Positions 9,308 through 18,493 of a DNA stretch of 64,000 nucleotides are shown here, in pieces (position 1 is the first letter of the stretch; each line of letters starts with the position of its first letter). This DNA is from Roseitranquillus sp963709765 (GTDB lineage Bacteria > Pseudomonadota > Alphaproteobacteria > Rhodobacterales > Rhodobacteraceae). The stretch spans positions 248,001 to 312,000 of the forward strand of contig CAVPXL010000001.1 in assembly GCA_963709765.1 (NCBI GenBank), written 5' to 3'. A program made the position numbers and the translations under genes. The notes under the pieces were generated by a model that was not told the origin of the DNA, ran no database searches, and saw nothing but the letters and a program-made list of their open reading frames with translations.

Positions 9308-10341
9308 CGCGCCATCCTCTGCCACTCCTCAAATCCCGGCTCGACCCATTTGGTCACGAACGCATCGAGCCCCACAAGATCGCGCTCCAGATCGCTGGCG
9401 CGCAGCCTCGGCCCCTCGATCGCCGGCAGGCTGCGCGTCTCGCTGCCCAGAAGCACGGCCTGCCAGACCCACCGCAAGGTGGAGAGATCGCGCAACTCCT
9501 GATCGGCAAAGGGGTCCGGATCGCCGAGACGGGCCCGGATCGTCTCCGCCATGCCGCCTGCTGCGCGCCCGTCGAGCCGGGCCGAGGCCCAGGCGTGGAA
9601 CTGGTCGCAATAGACGATCCGCGCCCCGACCCGCTCGGCCGCCCGCACCAGCGCCCGATCCTCGCTGGCGGCGATGGGAGGCAAACCGCCCATCCTGTCA
9701 AAGAAGTCCAGCGTCACGGCCTGACAAGCGCCCGCCTCGATGTAGTGCGGGCGCGGACCGCCGGATTGCCGCCCTGCCATCCGGTCCATCGCAAAGCGGA
9801 TCCGGTGACAAAGCGCGCGGTAGGGCACTTCGACTGCGTTGATGCGCCGGATCGACACCGCATCCAGCACTTCCGGATCGAGCCGCGTGGAGAACCCGCC
9901 GCAAACGAGGTCCGCCCCCGAAGCGATCGCCTTTTGCACCGCCGTCGCGGCCCCGGTATCCAGAACGGCATCCGCGTCGCTTGTCATCAGCACGGCGCCG
10001 GGCGCGGCCCGGTTTGCCGCGATCTCGAGCGACAGACGACGGGCATGACCGGCGCTCGCCAGGCTGGCCGGCATCCGGCATTCGGACAGGTGGACCGGAA
10101 TCCCGATTTGGCTGGCCGTCTGACGCACGACCTCGGCGGTTTGATCGACGCAATTGTTGGCCAGAATGACGATCGCACCAGAGCCGTCCGCCTGCGCAAG
10201 CGCGGCCGCCGCAGCCTTCAGGGCCGCTCCGATGCGCCGCTCCTCGTTGAGTGCAGGTATCGCGAGGACCAGGTCGGCCAGATCACCCGAACGACCGGAT
10301 TGCCAATCCTTTGGGCCATGCGGCGCGATGCCGGATGACAC
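9304..10341 (-). CDS. Family 2 glycosyltransferase
   Basis: About 345 residues with a GT-A fold. The N-terminus has 'LVLAIPALNEERRIGAAL', followed by 'VILANNCVDQT' and a DXD-like metal site 'MTSDADAV', all typical of GT2. No membrane segments are evident, so it is probably cytoplasmic or peripheral. A GTG at 10341 preceded by GGGAGGGG is chosen; the open frame continues upstream to a GTG at 10374. It is the first gene of a four-gene overlapping unit with the acyl-CoA dehydrogenase-like, PIG-L and methyltransferase genes. Donor and acceptor sugars cannot be told from the sequence. Confidence 0.85.
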   Translation of the reverse strand: MSSGIAPHGPKDWQSGRSGDLADLVLAIPALNEERRIGAALKAAAAALAQADGSGAIVILANNCVDQTAEVVRQTASQIGIPVHLSECRMPASLASAGHARRLSLEIAANRAAPGAVLMTSDADAVLDTGAATAVQKAIASGADLVCGGFSTRLDPEVLDAVSIRRINAVEVPYRALCHRIRFAMDRMAGRQSGGPRPHYIEAGACQAVTLDFFDRMGGLPPIAASEDRALVRAAERVGARIVYCDQFHAWASARLDGRAAGGMAETIRARLGDPDPFADQELRDLSTLRWVWQAVLLGSETRSLPAIEGPRLRASDLERDLVGLDAFVTKWVEPGFEEWQRMAR

Positions 10342-10610
10342 GGCCCCTCCCCTCGTCGCGCGCCCCGCCGTCACGGTGTGGTCCCCGAGCGGGCCGTCGA
10401 TACTTCGACAAGGAAATGGTGCGTGGGCACGCTGTCGGACCTCCCGGGGCGAGGACCGCGGCGCGCGGCCCGGCTATACTTGAGCCATCGCCGCGCAATG
10501 TTCGTCAGCGTGTGGCAGGGGCAGGCGGTGGTGGTGCCTGCCCTCCGCCTTCAAACGAGCCTGGCGCCAAGGCGTTCCCTCACATCCGCCATTTTCGCCG
10601 GCTCCGTGCG
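10342..10610. other. Intergenic stretch between the GT2 cassette and putA
   Basis: No conserved gene, RNA or clear terminator seen. It must hold the end of the putA transcript and the promoter of the glycosyltransferase cassette, but I could not pick out convincing -35/-10 boxes. Confidence 0.4.
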
Positions 10611-13600
10611 TCACGAGGTTACGGCCAGTAGTGCCGCATTCCCGCCCGCCGCCGTCGTGTCGACGCACAGATGCCTCTCCAGCCGGCACCACGGCGTGAT
10701 ATCGGCGGCGCTGACCAGCGGTACGATCGGCCCGTCACGGTCCGCGAGCGCCAGGCGAAACGCCCGCGCTTCCTCGCCCTGCGTCCAGAGCGCCACCGCC
10801 GCCATCCCGCGCAGCGCGCGCAGCGCGTCCGGCGACAGACTGCCATCAATTCCGTCTTTCGCGGCAAGACCCGGCGCGACGGCAACCGCCGCACATCCCG
10901 TGCCGCGCGCGGCCTCCGCCTGAGCACGCGCGGCCGCGGCGCCGGGACCGAGACACAGGACAGTTCCGCGCGGATGCGTCGAGAGCCGGTTCGACTCCCC
11001 CGTCGGTCCCGGCATCGCGGTTGCCGAGACAGGCCCCGCCGCACTGCTTGCGGCATCGAGCGCGGCCTGCACAGCCCCCGGCTTTGCCGCGGCCCCGGAC
11101 TGTGCCTCGCGCACGTCCGGCCTCCACGGCGGCGAAGCGCGGAACGTAGTGGGGCCCGCCTGCCTTCGGACCGGTCCCCGAAAGGCCCTCTCCGCCGAAG
11201 GGCTGCGAGCCGACCACTGCGCCGATCTGGTTGCGGTTGACGTAGATGTTGCCGACGTCGAGGCGCGAGCTCACCTGCTGAACCCGGCTGTCGATCCGGG
11301 TGTGCAGCCCGAAGGTCAGGCCATACCCTGACGCATTGACGGCATCGACCACGGCGTCGATCTCCTCGGCCCCGAAGGTCGCGACGTGCAGGACCGGTCC
11401 GAAGACCTCGCGTTCCAGCGCTTCGACGCCGGAGACGCGAAGGAGCGCCGGCCCGACGAAATGGCCCGCTTCTGGCACTTCGAGTTCATGGATCACGCGC
11501 CCCTCGGCGCGCGCCGCCGCGATATGGCGCTGGATCGAGGTTCGAGCGGTCTCGTCGATCACCGGTCCCACATCGGTCGAAATCTGCCAAGGATCGCCCA
11601 GTCGCAGCTCGTTCATGGCATCGGTAAGCATCGCCAGCATCGGCGTGGCCACGTCTTCCTGAACGTAGAGCATCCGGAGCGCCGAGCATCGCTGCCCGGC
11701 CGACTGGAACGACGACGCCAGGATATCGCGCACCGCCTGTTCGGGCAGCGCAGTGCTGTCGACGATCATCGCGTTCAGCCCACCGGTCTCGGCGATGAGC
11801 GGCGCCGTCGGGTCGCCCGTCGCCGCCATGCCCCGGTCGATCGACTTCGCCGTGGCGGTCGAGCCGGTGAAGCATACGCCGGCCACTCGCGGATCGGAGG
11901 TCAGGACGGCCCCCACGGTCTTTCCTTCGCCCGGGACAAGCTGCAGCGCCGAACGGGGTACGCCGGCGTCGTGCAGAAGTTCGGTGGCCCGCATGGCGAC
12001 GAGCGGCGTCGCCTCCGCCGGTTTGGCGACGACGGCATTGCCCGCCGCAAGTGCCGCGGCCAGTTGACCGGTGAAGATCGCGAGCGGGAAGTTCCAGGGC
12101 GATACGCAAGCGATCACGCCACGTGGCGACGGGTCCAGCCGTTCGGCCTCGTCGGCGTAATACCGCAGGAAATCAACCGCCTCACGCAGATCCGCGATGG
12201 CATCCAGGAGCGACTTGCCCGCCTCGCGCGTCAGGAGCGCCACGAACTCGCCCGTTGCCGCCTCGTAGAGGTCAGCGGCGCGGCGCAATGTCTCGGCCCG
12301 TATACCCGCCGGTGCCTTCCAGACCCCGGCTGCGTCGAGCGCGGCCAGCGTCTCGGCCTCCGTCGCCCAACGCGCGTGGCCCACCAGGTCGCTCCGGGTC
12401 GACCGGATTGCGCACCTCGTGCGGTTTTCCGTCGGGTTCCGACTCCGCCGCCAAGACCGGCGCCGCGCGCCAGGCGTGGCGACGGAACGGCTCGCGTGCG
12501 TCTCCAGGGCCGTCAGATCCTCGGACGCGGCGATGTCCCATCCTTGCGAGTTGCGGCGCGGCGCGAAGATGTCCGGCGGCAGAGCCACGGCCGGGTTCGG
12601 GCCCGGCGCCGCGTCGAAAGCCTCGAAGGGACAGGCTACCACCTGCTCCGGCGGAATCGTTTCGTCGACGATGCGGTTGACGAACGAACTGTTGGCCCCG
12701 TTCTCGAGCAGACGCCGAACCAGATACGCCAGCAGGTCACGGTGCGCTCCGACCGGCGCGTAGATGCGCAGGCGCGTGCCTGATTCCTCCCGCACGAGCC
12801 GGTGCAGGGTGCTGCCCATCCCGTGCAGGCGCTGGAACTCGAAGCTGTCGCGATCGGGCTGCATCGCCAGGATCGCCGCGACCGAATGGGCGTTGTAAGT
12901 CGCGAATTGCGGATAAATCCGGTCGGTCATCCGCAGCAGGCGCTGCGCGCAGCAGAGATACGACACGTCCGTCGCGGTCTTGCGGGTATAGACCGGAAAG
13001 CCCGCCAGACCCGCCACCTGCGCGCGCTTGATCTCGGTATCCCAATAGGCGCCCTTGACCAGTCGGACCATGATCCGGCGATCATGCTTCGCGGCCAGAG
13101 CGTGCAGCCAGTCGATGACCAGCGGCGCGCGCTGTCCGTAGGCCTGCACGACGACGCCGAACCCGTCCCAGCCCTTCAGTTCCAGGTCCGGCAGCACCGC
13201 CTCCACCACGTCGAGCGTCAGGTCCAGCCGGTCGGCCTCCTCCGCGTCGATGTTGAGCCCCATCCGCGCCTTGGCCGCCGCGCGGGCCAGATCGCGAACG
13301 CGCGGCACCAGCTCACTCATCACCCGGTCGCGCTGCGCCGCCTCGAAGCGCGGATGCAACGCCGAGAGCTTGATCGAGATGCCTGGGTTCTGGCGAATGT
13401 CGTCCGACCGGCACCCGGGCGCGAGACGCGCCATTGCGTCGGCATAGGCGTCGTAGAAGTCCTGCGCGTCGGGAGCGGTCAGCGCCGCCTCGCCCAGCAT
13501 GTCGTAGGAATAGGTGATGCCGCGCTTTGCGTCCGAGCGCCCGCGGTAGAGCGCCTCGTCGATATCCTCGCCCAACACGAACTGGTGGCCCATAACGCGC

Positions 13601-14109
13601 ATCGCCTGGCGCACGGCGCCCCGGATCACCGGTTCGCCCAGCCGACGGATCGCGCCCCGCAAGGTCTGCGCCACACCCTGCTGCGAACCGCGCAGGACCC
13701 GTCCCGTCAGGAAAAGGCCCCAGGTTGAAGCGTTGACGAGCGTCGAGCTCGACCGGCCCAGATGCGTCGACCATTCCGAGGGCGCGATCTTGTCCTCGAT
13801 GAGAGCGTCGATCGTCTCCGGATCCGGCACCCTCAGCAGCGCCTCGGCCAGACACATGAGCGCCACGCCCTCGTCGGTCGATAGCCCGTATTCGGCGAGG
13901 AAGACCTCCATCAGGCCCGGATCTGCCTCGTCGCGGATCCGGCGGACAAGGCGGACCGCCTCGCGTCGTGCCTGTTCCCTCACGGCATCGGATATCGCTG
14001 CCTCGCCTCGCAGCGCCGCGATGGCGACCTCCTGCGGGGCGAGGCGGCGATCGCGAAGCGCCTCTCTCAGCGTGTCGGTATCGGGTTCGGACAGGGTCGT
14101 GTCTGGCAT
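10611..14109 (-). pseudogene. putA: Bifunctional proline dehydrogenase / glutamate semialdehyde dehydrogenase PutA, frame interrupted
   Basis: Converts proline to glutamate in two FAD- and NAD-dependent steps. From the ATG at 14109 (GGAGAG site) come the N-terminal arm, the proline dehydrogenase barrel (with 'RLVKGAYWDTEIKRAQ'), and the aldehyde dehydrogenase half with 'AETGGLNAMIVD' and catalytic cysteine in 'SAGQRCSALR'. The hallmark C-terminal tail 'LCVDTTAAGGNAALLA' is present but in another frame. Three single-base breaks are visible: about 12475-12483 (one base missing), about 12396-12398 (one extra C), and about 11112-11124 (one extra base). Between the first two, the conserved 'AWRAAPVLAAESEPDGKPHE' reads in the shifted frame. 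There is no N-terminal ribbon-helix-helix, so it is not a DNA-binding PutA. It lies downstream of the ABC transporter operon. Confidence 0.9.
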
Positions 14110-14220
14110 GCGAGCTCTCCTCGACCCCGACTGTGGCCCAGCGCGCGCTTGATGTCACCAGACCCGCGCCGCGTCAGCGGCGCCCGGCCCAACGGGAAGA
14201 GCTGCCGCAAGGCGGTGATG

Positions 14221-14239
14221 ACGGGCGGGAGCCGCCCGT
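14221..14239 (-). terminator. Hairpin after the last ABC permease gene
   Basis: Perfect inverted repeat ACGGGCGG / CCGCCCGT with a three-base loop, six bases past the permease stop. No T-run follows, so it may be a 3' stabilising or Rho-assisted end, not a classical terminator. Confidence 0.45.
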
Positions 14240-14244
14240 GCCGA

Positions 14245-15099
14245 TCAGCCCGGCGACATTCCCCGCAGCCGCTCCGACCGTCGGCGGAGAACTTCGACCG
14301 TCGTGAGCAACATGATCGACAAGACGACAAGAATTGTCGCCACCGCCAGGATGGTCGGCGAGATCTGCTCGCGCAGGCCGATGAACATCTGCCATGGCAG
14401 GGTCTTCTGCCCGGCCGATCCGACGAACAGCACGACGACCACCTCGTCGAACGACGTGATGAAGGCGAAAAGCGCCCCCGAAATCACGCCTGGCAGGATC
14501 AGCGGCATCTGGACCTTGAAGAACGTCCGCACCGGATCCGCACCGAGCGAGGCCGCAGCCCGTGTCAGCGACCGGTCGAACCCCACCAGCGTCGCCGTGA
14601 CGGTGATGATGACGAACGGAATCCCCAGCGCCGCATGGGCCAGGACCACGCCGACATAGGTCCCCTGAAGTCCGATCCGCGAGTAGAAGAAGTACATGCC
14701 CGCCGCCGAGATGATGAGCGGCACGATCATCGGCGAGATCAGGATCGCCATGATAACCTGGCGCCCCGGCACATGCGGCTGGCTCAGCCCCACGGCCGCC
14801 AGCGTTCCAAAGACCAGGGCCAGGAACGTGGCCACCGGTGCGATCCGGAGAGAATTCCAGAGCGCCTGCTGCCAATCGGCGTTGCCGAAGAAATCGCGGT
14901 AATGCTTCAACGAATACCCCTCGGGGTCGAGTGCCAGCATCTTCGGCGTGAAGGTGAAGAAATCCTCGGCGTTGAAGCTCAGAGGTACGACCACCAGCAG
15001 CGGTGCGATCAGGAAGAAGAAGATCAGTCCGCAGATAACCCGGAACGAATAGTGCCAGATCCGCTGGCCGGACGAAGCGTAGGGGGGAAGTGCCGCCAT
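14245..15099 (-). CDS. ABC transporter permease, PotC-like
   Basis: A 284-residue inner-membrane protein with about six helices. The EAA loop 'RAAASLGADPVRTFFKVQMPLI' is the contact point for the ATPase. Length and sequence match PotC-type permeases of spermidine/putrescine-family importers. The ATG follows the upstream permease stop by one base with GGGAGG overlapping that stop, so translation is coupled. It is the last gene of the transporter operon, followed by a hairpin and then putA. Substrate is not fixed by the sequence. Confidence 0.87.
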   Translation of the reverse strand: MAALPPYASSGQRIWHYSFRVICGLIFFFLIAPLLVVVPLSFNAEDFFTFTPKMLALDPEGYSLKHYRDFFGNADWQQALWNSLRIAPVATFLALVFGTLAAVGLSQPHVPGRQVIMAILISPMIVPLIISAAGMYFFYSRIGLQGTYVGVVLAHAALGIPFVIITVTATLVGFDRSLTRAAASLGADPVRTFFKVQMPLILPGVISGALFAFITSFDEVVVVLFVGSAGQKTLPWQMFIGLREQISPTILAVATILVVLSIMLLTTVEVLRRRSERLRGMSPG

Positions 15100-15100
15100 T

Positions 15101-16810
15101 TCAGCCTCCCAGCTTGACGTTGTCGATGCCGACGATCTGGTCGTAGACCCAGTAGAGCGCCAGGACCGAAATCAACAGGATTGAGCCCAGGGCCGCCGCC
15201 AGCCCCCAGTTCAACGAACTGGAGATGTGATAGGCGATCCGGTTCGAGATGAAGACACCAGTGGTGCCGCCGACGAGTTCGGGCGTGATGTAGTACCCGA
15301 TCGCCAGGATGAAGACGAGGATGGCCCCGGCCCCGATCCCCGGGACCGTCTGCGGAAAATAGACCCGCCAGAATGCCGTCCAGTCGGTCGCACCCAGGCT
15401 GCGTGCCGCCCGAAGATAGGTCGGCGGGATCGTCTTCATCACCGAATAGAGCGGCAGGATCATGAACGGCAGCAGGATATGGGTCATCGCCACGATCGTG
15501 CCGAACTGGTTGTTGATCATCACAAGTCGGTCGTGGTCGCCCACGATGCCGACCCACACCAGAATGTCGTTGATCACACCCTGCTGTTGCAGGAGCACCT
15601 TCCACGCGCTTGTCCGCACGAGCAACGAGGTCCAGAACGGAAGCAGCACCAGGATCATCAGCACGTTGGCCGACTTCAGCGGCAGGTTCGCCAGCAGCCA
15701 CGCGACCGGATAGCCCAGCAGCAGACAGGAGCCGGTGATGACCAGCGACATGAAGAGCGTGCGCTTGAAGAGCATCAGGTAGATGCGCTCCTCGGGCGGG
15801 CGCGGCGCGATTCCGTCTGCTGTCAGTTGCAGGTCGACCGCATTGGCGAAGTATCCGGCGGTATAGGCCGATGAATAGGTCTTGATGGTCCGCCAGATTT
15901 CCCGATCCAGCCAATCCTCGTCGATCTCGCCGTAAGCCTCCGAGAGCGACACGGTTTCGAAGTCCGGCGCGGCCGCGGCCGCGGCCTTCAGCAGATCGGA
16001 TGCGGGGCCGACATAGGCGGCCGCCGCAGCATTGCCTGGTGCCAGATCCCGGTAGAGCGCCAGGTAGACCGGCGCCCACGGTTCTTCCTCAGCCGGGTCG
16101 TCTCCGTCCTCTGTCTGGATCGTGCGCGCGAAGGCCGTATAGGCGTCCGTCGTCTCGGGCAGCAAACTGGCCATGCCATCGCGGGCGCGGAACGGGTCCA
16201 TGCCCTCGGGATCGCCCGTTTCCGCCAGCCAGGCAGTTCGTGCCTCGGCCCAATCGGGGTCGGCAAGGAGCGTCACCCAGATCGATGGATCTTCCCAGCC
16301 CGGATCGAGCGCGACGAACTGTTCGGCGTAGGTCTCGCCCACATCGTCGACGGCGCGGCCCGACTTGCGGAAGAGCGAGGAGATGCCCGGCATCTCGTAG
16401 TTCAAGCGGCTGCCGAGACGGGTATGTTCCTTGCGTTCGGCCGCCACCGCAAGGTCCTGTGTCAGGGCCGCGAAGACGTCATCGCCGGGCGGCTGGCCAC
16501 CATCCGCGTCCCATTTCGTCAGGGCCTCGGCCGTGCGCGGCAGGGTTTCGGACACGATCTGGTTCTCGACCGACCGGAACAGCATGTCGAGGATGGGAGC
16601 GATGAACGTGACGAGAACGAAGATCAACAGCGGCGCGATCAGCAAGAGCGCCCGCAGCTTCTCGCGGCGGAGCGAGCGGCGCAGGCTGTGCTTGAGCGGC
16701 GTCCCGTCGGCAGCCAACACCAGGCCCTGCTCGTCGGTATCGGCCAGGCGCAGCGCGTCGTCGGGCGTGGGTCCGCGGCGGGCTGTGGTTGCGTCCACGG
16801 CGTCTGTCAT
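15101..16810 (-). CDS. ABC transporter permease, PotB-like, with large extra domain
   Basis: At 569 residues it is far longer than usual PotB proteins (about 280-420). Residues 1-51 are cytoplasmic and arginine-rich near the membrane. The first helix is about 52-78. About 270 mostly hydrophilic residues (about 79-347) then precede the normal permease core, which has five further helices and the EAA loop 'RAARSLGATDWTAFWRVYFPQ'. By topology the insert faces the periplasm. The ATG has AAGGAG upstream. It forms the channel with the PotC-like gene that follows. Similar long forms are known among Rhodobacterales importers; the role of the insert is unknown. Confidence 0.85.
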   Translation of the reverse strand: MTDAVDATTARRGPTPDDALRLADTDEQGLVLAADGTPLKHSLRRSLRREKLRALLLIAPLLIFVLVTFIAPILDMLFRSVENQIVSETLPRTAEALTKWDADGGQPPGDDVFAALTQDLAVAAERKEHTRLGSRLNYEMPGISSLFRKSGRAVDDVGETYAEQFVALDPGWEDPSIWVTLLADPDWAEARTAWLAETGDPEGMDPFRARDGMASLLPETTDAYTAFARTIQTEDGDDPAEEEPWAPVYLALYRDLAPGNAAAAAYVGPASDLLKAAAAAAPDFETVSLSEAYGEIDEDWLDREIWRTIKTYSSAYTAGYFANAVDLQLTADGIAPRPPEERIYLMLFKRTLFMSLVITGSCLLLGYPVAWLLANLPLKSANVLMILVLLPFWTSLLVRTSAWKVLLQQQGVINDILVWVGIVGDHDRLVMINNQFGTIVAMTHILLPFMILPLYSVMKTIPPTYLRAARSLGATDWTAFWRVYFPQTVPGIGAGAILVFILAIGYYITPELVGGTTGVFISNRIAYHISSSLNWGLAAALGSILLISVLALYWVYDQIVGIDNVKLGG

Positions 16811-16851
16811 CGCGGTCTCCTTCTATCTCGATCACGGCCACGCAGACGGCC

Positions 16852-17142
16852 CTAGGTGTGGCCTTCCACGACGATGATCGTGCTCTCGGCAGTCCGGCGG
16901 CGGATATCCGCGACCTCCTGGTAGTCGGGGTCGTTGTAGGCGTCGAGCGCGGCCTGATAGCTCGGGAATTCGATCACGACGTGGCGCTGGTGCGCCTCGC
17001 CCTCGACTGTCTCCGAGGGTCCTCCGCGGACGATGAACCGTCCGCCGAGCCCGGTCAGGATCGGCGTGTCCCGCTCGACGTATTCCTTGTAGGCCTCGGG
17101 ATCGCGTACCGTGATATGACCGATGATGTAGCCTTTGGGCAT
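16852..17142 (-). CDS. DUF1330 domain-containing protein
   Basis: A 96-residue alpha+beta barrel (dimeric ferredoxin-like) protein with the family pattern 'GYIIGHITVRDPEAYKEY' at the start and 'VVIEFPSYQAALDAYNDPDYQ' in the middle. No enzyme activity is established for DUF1330. It is encoded between the binding-protein gene and the first permease of a polyamine-type ABC importer, so it may act on or sense the imported compound. That is context only. The start has GAGG nine bases upstream. Confidence 0.85.
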   Translation of the reverse strand: MPKGYIIGHITVRDPEAYKEYVERDTPILTGLGGRFIVRGGPSETVEGEAHQRHVVIEFPSYQAALDAYNDPDYQEVADIRRRTAESTIIVVEGHT

Positions 17143-17213
17143 CTTGCGAACCTCTTTGAGACGTTGCCGGCAACTCGACCCTGTTCAGCCGGAACCGGGT
17201 TCAGCCGGATATT

Positions 17214-17265
17214 CCCGGCGGATCATGGCGTCCGCCGGGACAGGCGGGCGGGGCCGCGCGGCCCC
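17214..17265 (-). repeat. Two stem-loops after the binding-protein gene
   Basis: Two perfect inverted repeats: CCCGGCGG/CCGCCGGG (17214-17239, ten-base loop) and the 16-base palindrome GGGGCCGCGCGGCCCC (17250-17265). They begin 11 bases past the binding-protein stop. Such hairpins between a periplasmic binding-protein gene and its permease genes commonly protect the upstream mRNA, giving more binding protein than membrane components. Confidence 0.6.
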
Positions 17266-17276
17266 GGCCCTGTCTC

Positions 17277-18413
17277 CTACTGAGCCAGCCAGGCCTGGAA
17301 CCGGGCGTCCAGGTCATCCTGATTATCGGCCCACCACAGGATGTCGTTGACCAGATAGTTGGTCTGGTTTTTCGGGTTCGTGGGCATGTGCGGGCCCATC
17401 TCGATGCCCAGCTCGGCGTGGGTCGAGACAAGCGGCTGCGACGAGGCACGTGCCGGGCCGTAGGCGATGTACTTGGCCTGATCCGCCAGACGCTGCGTGT
17501 CTGTGGCGAAATTCAGGAAGTGCATCACCCGGTTCAGGCGCTCCTCGGACAGGCCCTCGGGAATGATCCAGCCGTCATAGTCGAAGACCTGCCAGTCCCA
17601 GAGCATCTTCACCGGCTGGTCCTGTTCGGCGATCACCGAGAAGAGGCGGCCGTTGTAGGTCGACCCCATGACGATCTCTTCGTCGGCGAGAAGCTGCGGC
17701 GTCTCGGCGCCGGCAGACCACCAGATCGTGTCGTCCTTGATCGTGTCGAGCTTCGCCAGCGCCTGCTCCACGCCCTCGTCCGTCTCGAGAACGTCGTAGA
17801 GGTCGTCCTTTGCCACGCCGTCGCAGACGAGCGCCCATTCGAGGTTCTTCTTCACCCGCTGCTCGAGCGCGCGCTTGCCTGGGAAGTTCTCGGTATCGAA
17901 GAGCGCGCAGAGGTCCTCCGGCTCGCGGCCTTCCCACTCATCCACGTTGGTGCGGTAGCCGAATGTCGTCGAGAAGACGATCTGCGGGATGAAGCACTCG
18001 TTGATGACGCTGTCGCCGAAATCCTCGGTCGGGCTGGAGCCGTCGTCGCCTTCGGCCAGAATCTCGTCAAGATCGACCTCCATCGCGAGGCCTTCGTCGC
18101 ACAGACGCTGGGTGTCGGGACCCTCGGCGTCCACCAGGTCCCAGGTGACGTTGCCGGCCTCGGATGCGGCACGCAGCTTGGCGACCGCCTCGTTGGAGCT
18201 CTCGTCCCAGGTGACCTCGATGCCCGTCGCCGCGGCATAGGGCTCGGTATAGGCCTTTTGCTGGCTGCGCTGGTAGGCGCCGCCCCAGGACATGATGGTC
18301 AGGCTGTCGGTGCAGTTCTCGCATTCGGGCAGATCGACGTCCTGGGCGGGCGCCAGGCCCGGCATCAGCACGAACGTCGCGGCCGTTGCGGTCAGAAGTG
18401 TCTTGAGTTTCAA
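17277..18413 (-). CDS. Extracellular solute-binding protein, PotD/PotF-like
   Basis: A periplasmic binding protein of 378 residues. The best start is TTG at 18413, seven bases after AAGGAG; it gives a clean signal peptide (MKLKTLLTATAATFVLMPGL, cleaved near APAQ-D). The mature part opens with 'LTIMSWGGAYQRSQQKAY', the usual beginning of polyamine/opine-type family 1 binding proteins, and contains 'WDLVDAEGPD'. A cysteine pair in 'PECENCTD' near the mature N-terminus is unusual and may form a disulfide. It delivers the substrate to the two permeases encoded downstream. Spermidine, putrescine or a related cation is likely but unproven. Confidence 0.87.
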   Translation of the reverse strand: MKLKTLLTATAATFVLMPGLAPAQDVDLPECENCTDSLTIMSWGGAYQRSQQKAYTEPYAAATGIEVTWDESSNEAVAKLRAASEAGNVTWDLVDAEGPDTQRLCDEGLAMEVDLDEILAEGDDGSSPTEDFGDSVINECFIPQIVFSTTFGYRTNVDEWEGREPEDLCALFDTENFPGKRALEQRVKKNLEWALVCDGVAKDDLYDVLETDEGVEQALAKLDTIKDDTIWWSAGAETPQLLADEEIVMGSTYNGRLFSVIAEQDQPVKMLWDWQVFDYDGWIIPEGLSEERLNRVMHFLNFATDTQRLADQAKYIAYGPARASSQPLVSTHAELGIEMGPHMPTNPKNQTNYLVNDILWWADNQDDLDARFQAWLAQ

Positions 18414-18493
18414 AATAAGGCTCCTTGTTGCTTTCACCCGTCTTGGTTGCACTCCGCCAGCATCCGGGTCGGTGCGGCGGATATTCGTCGGCG

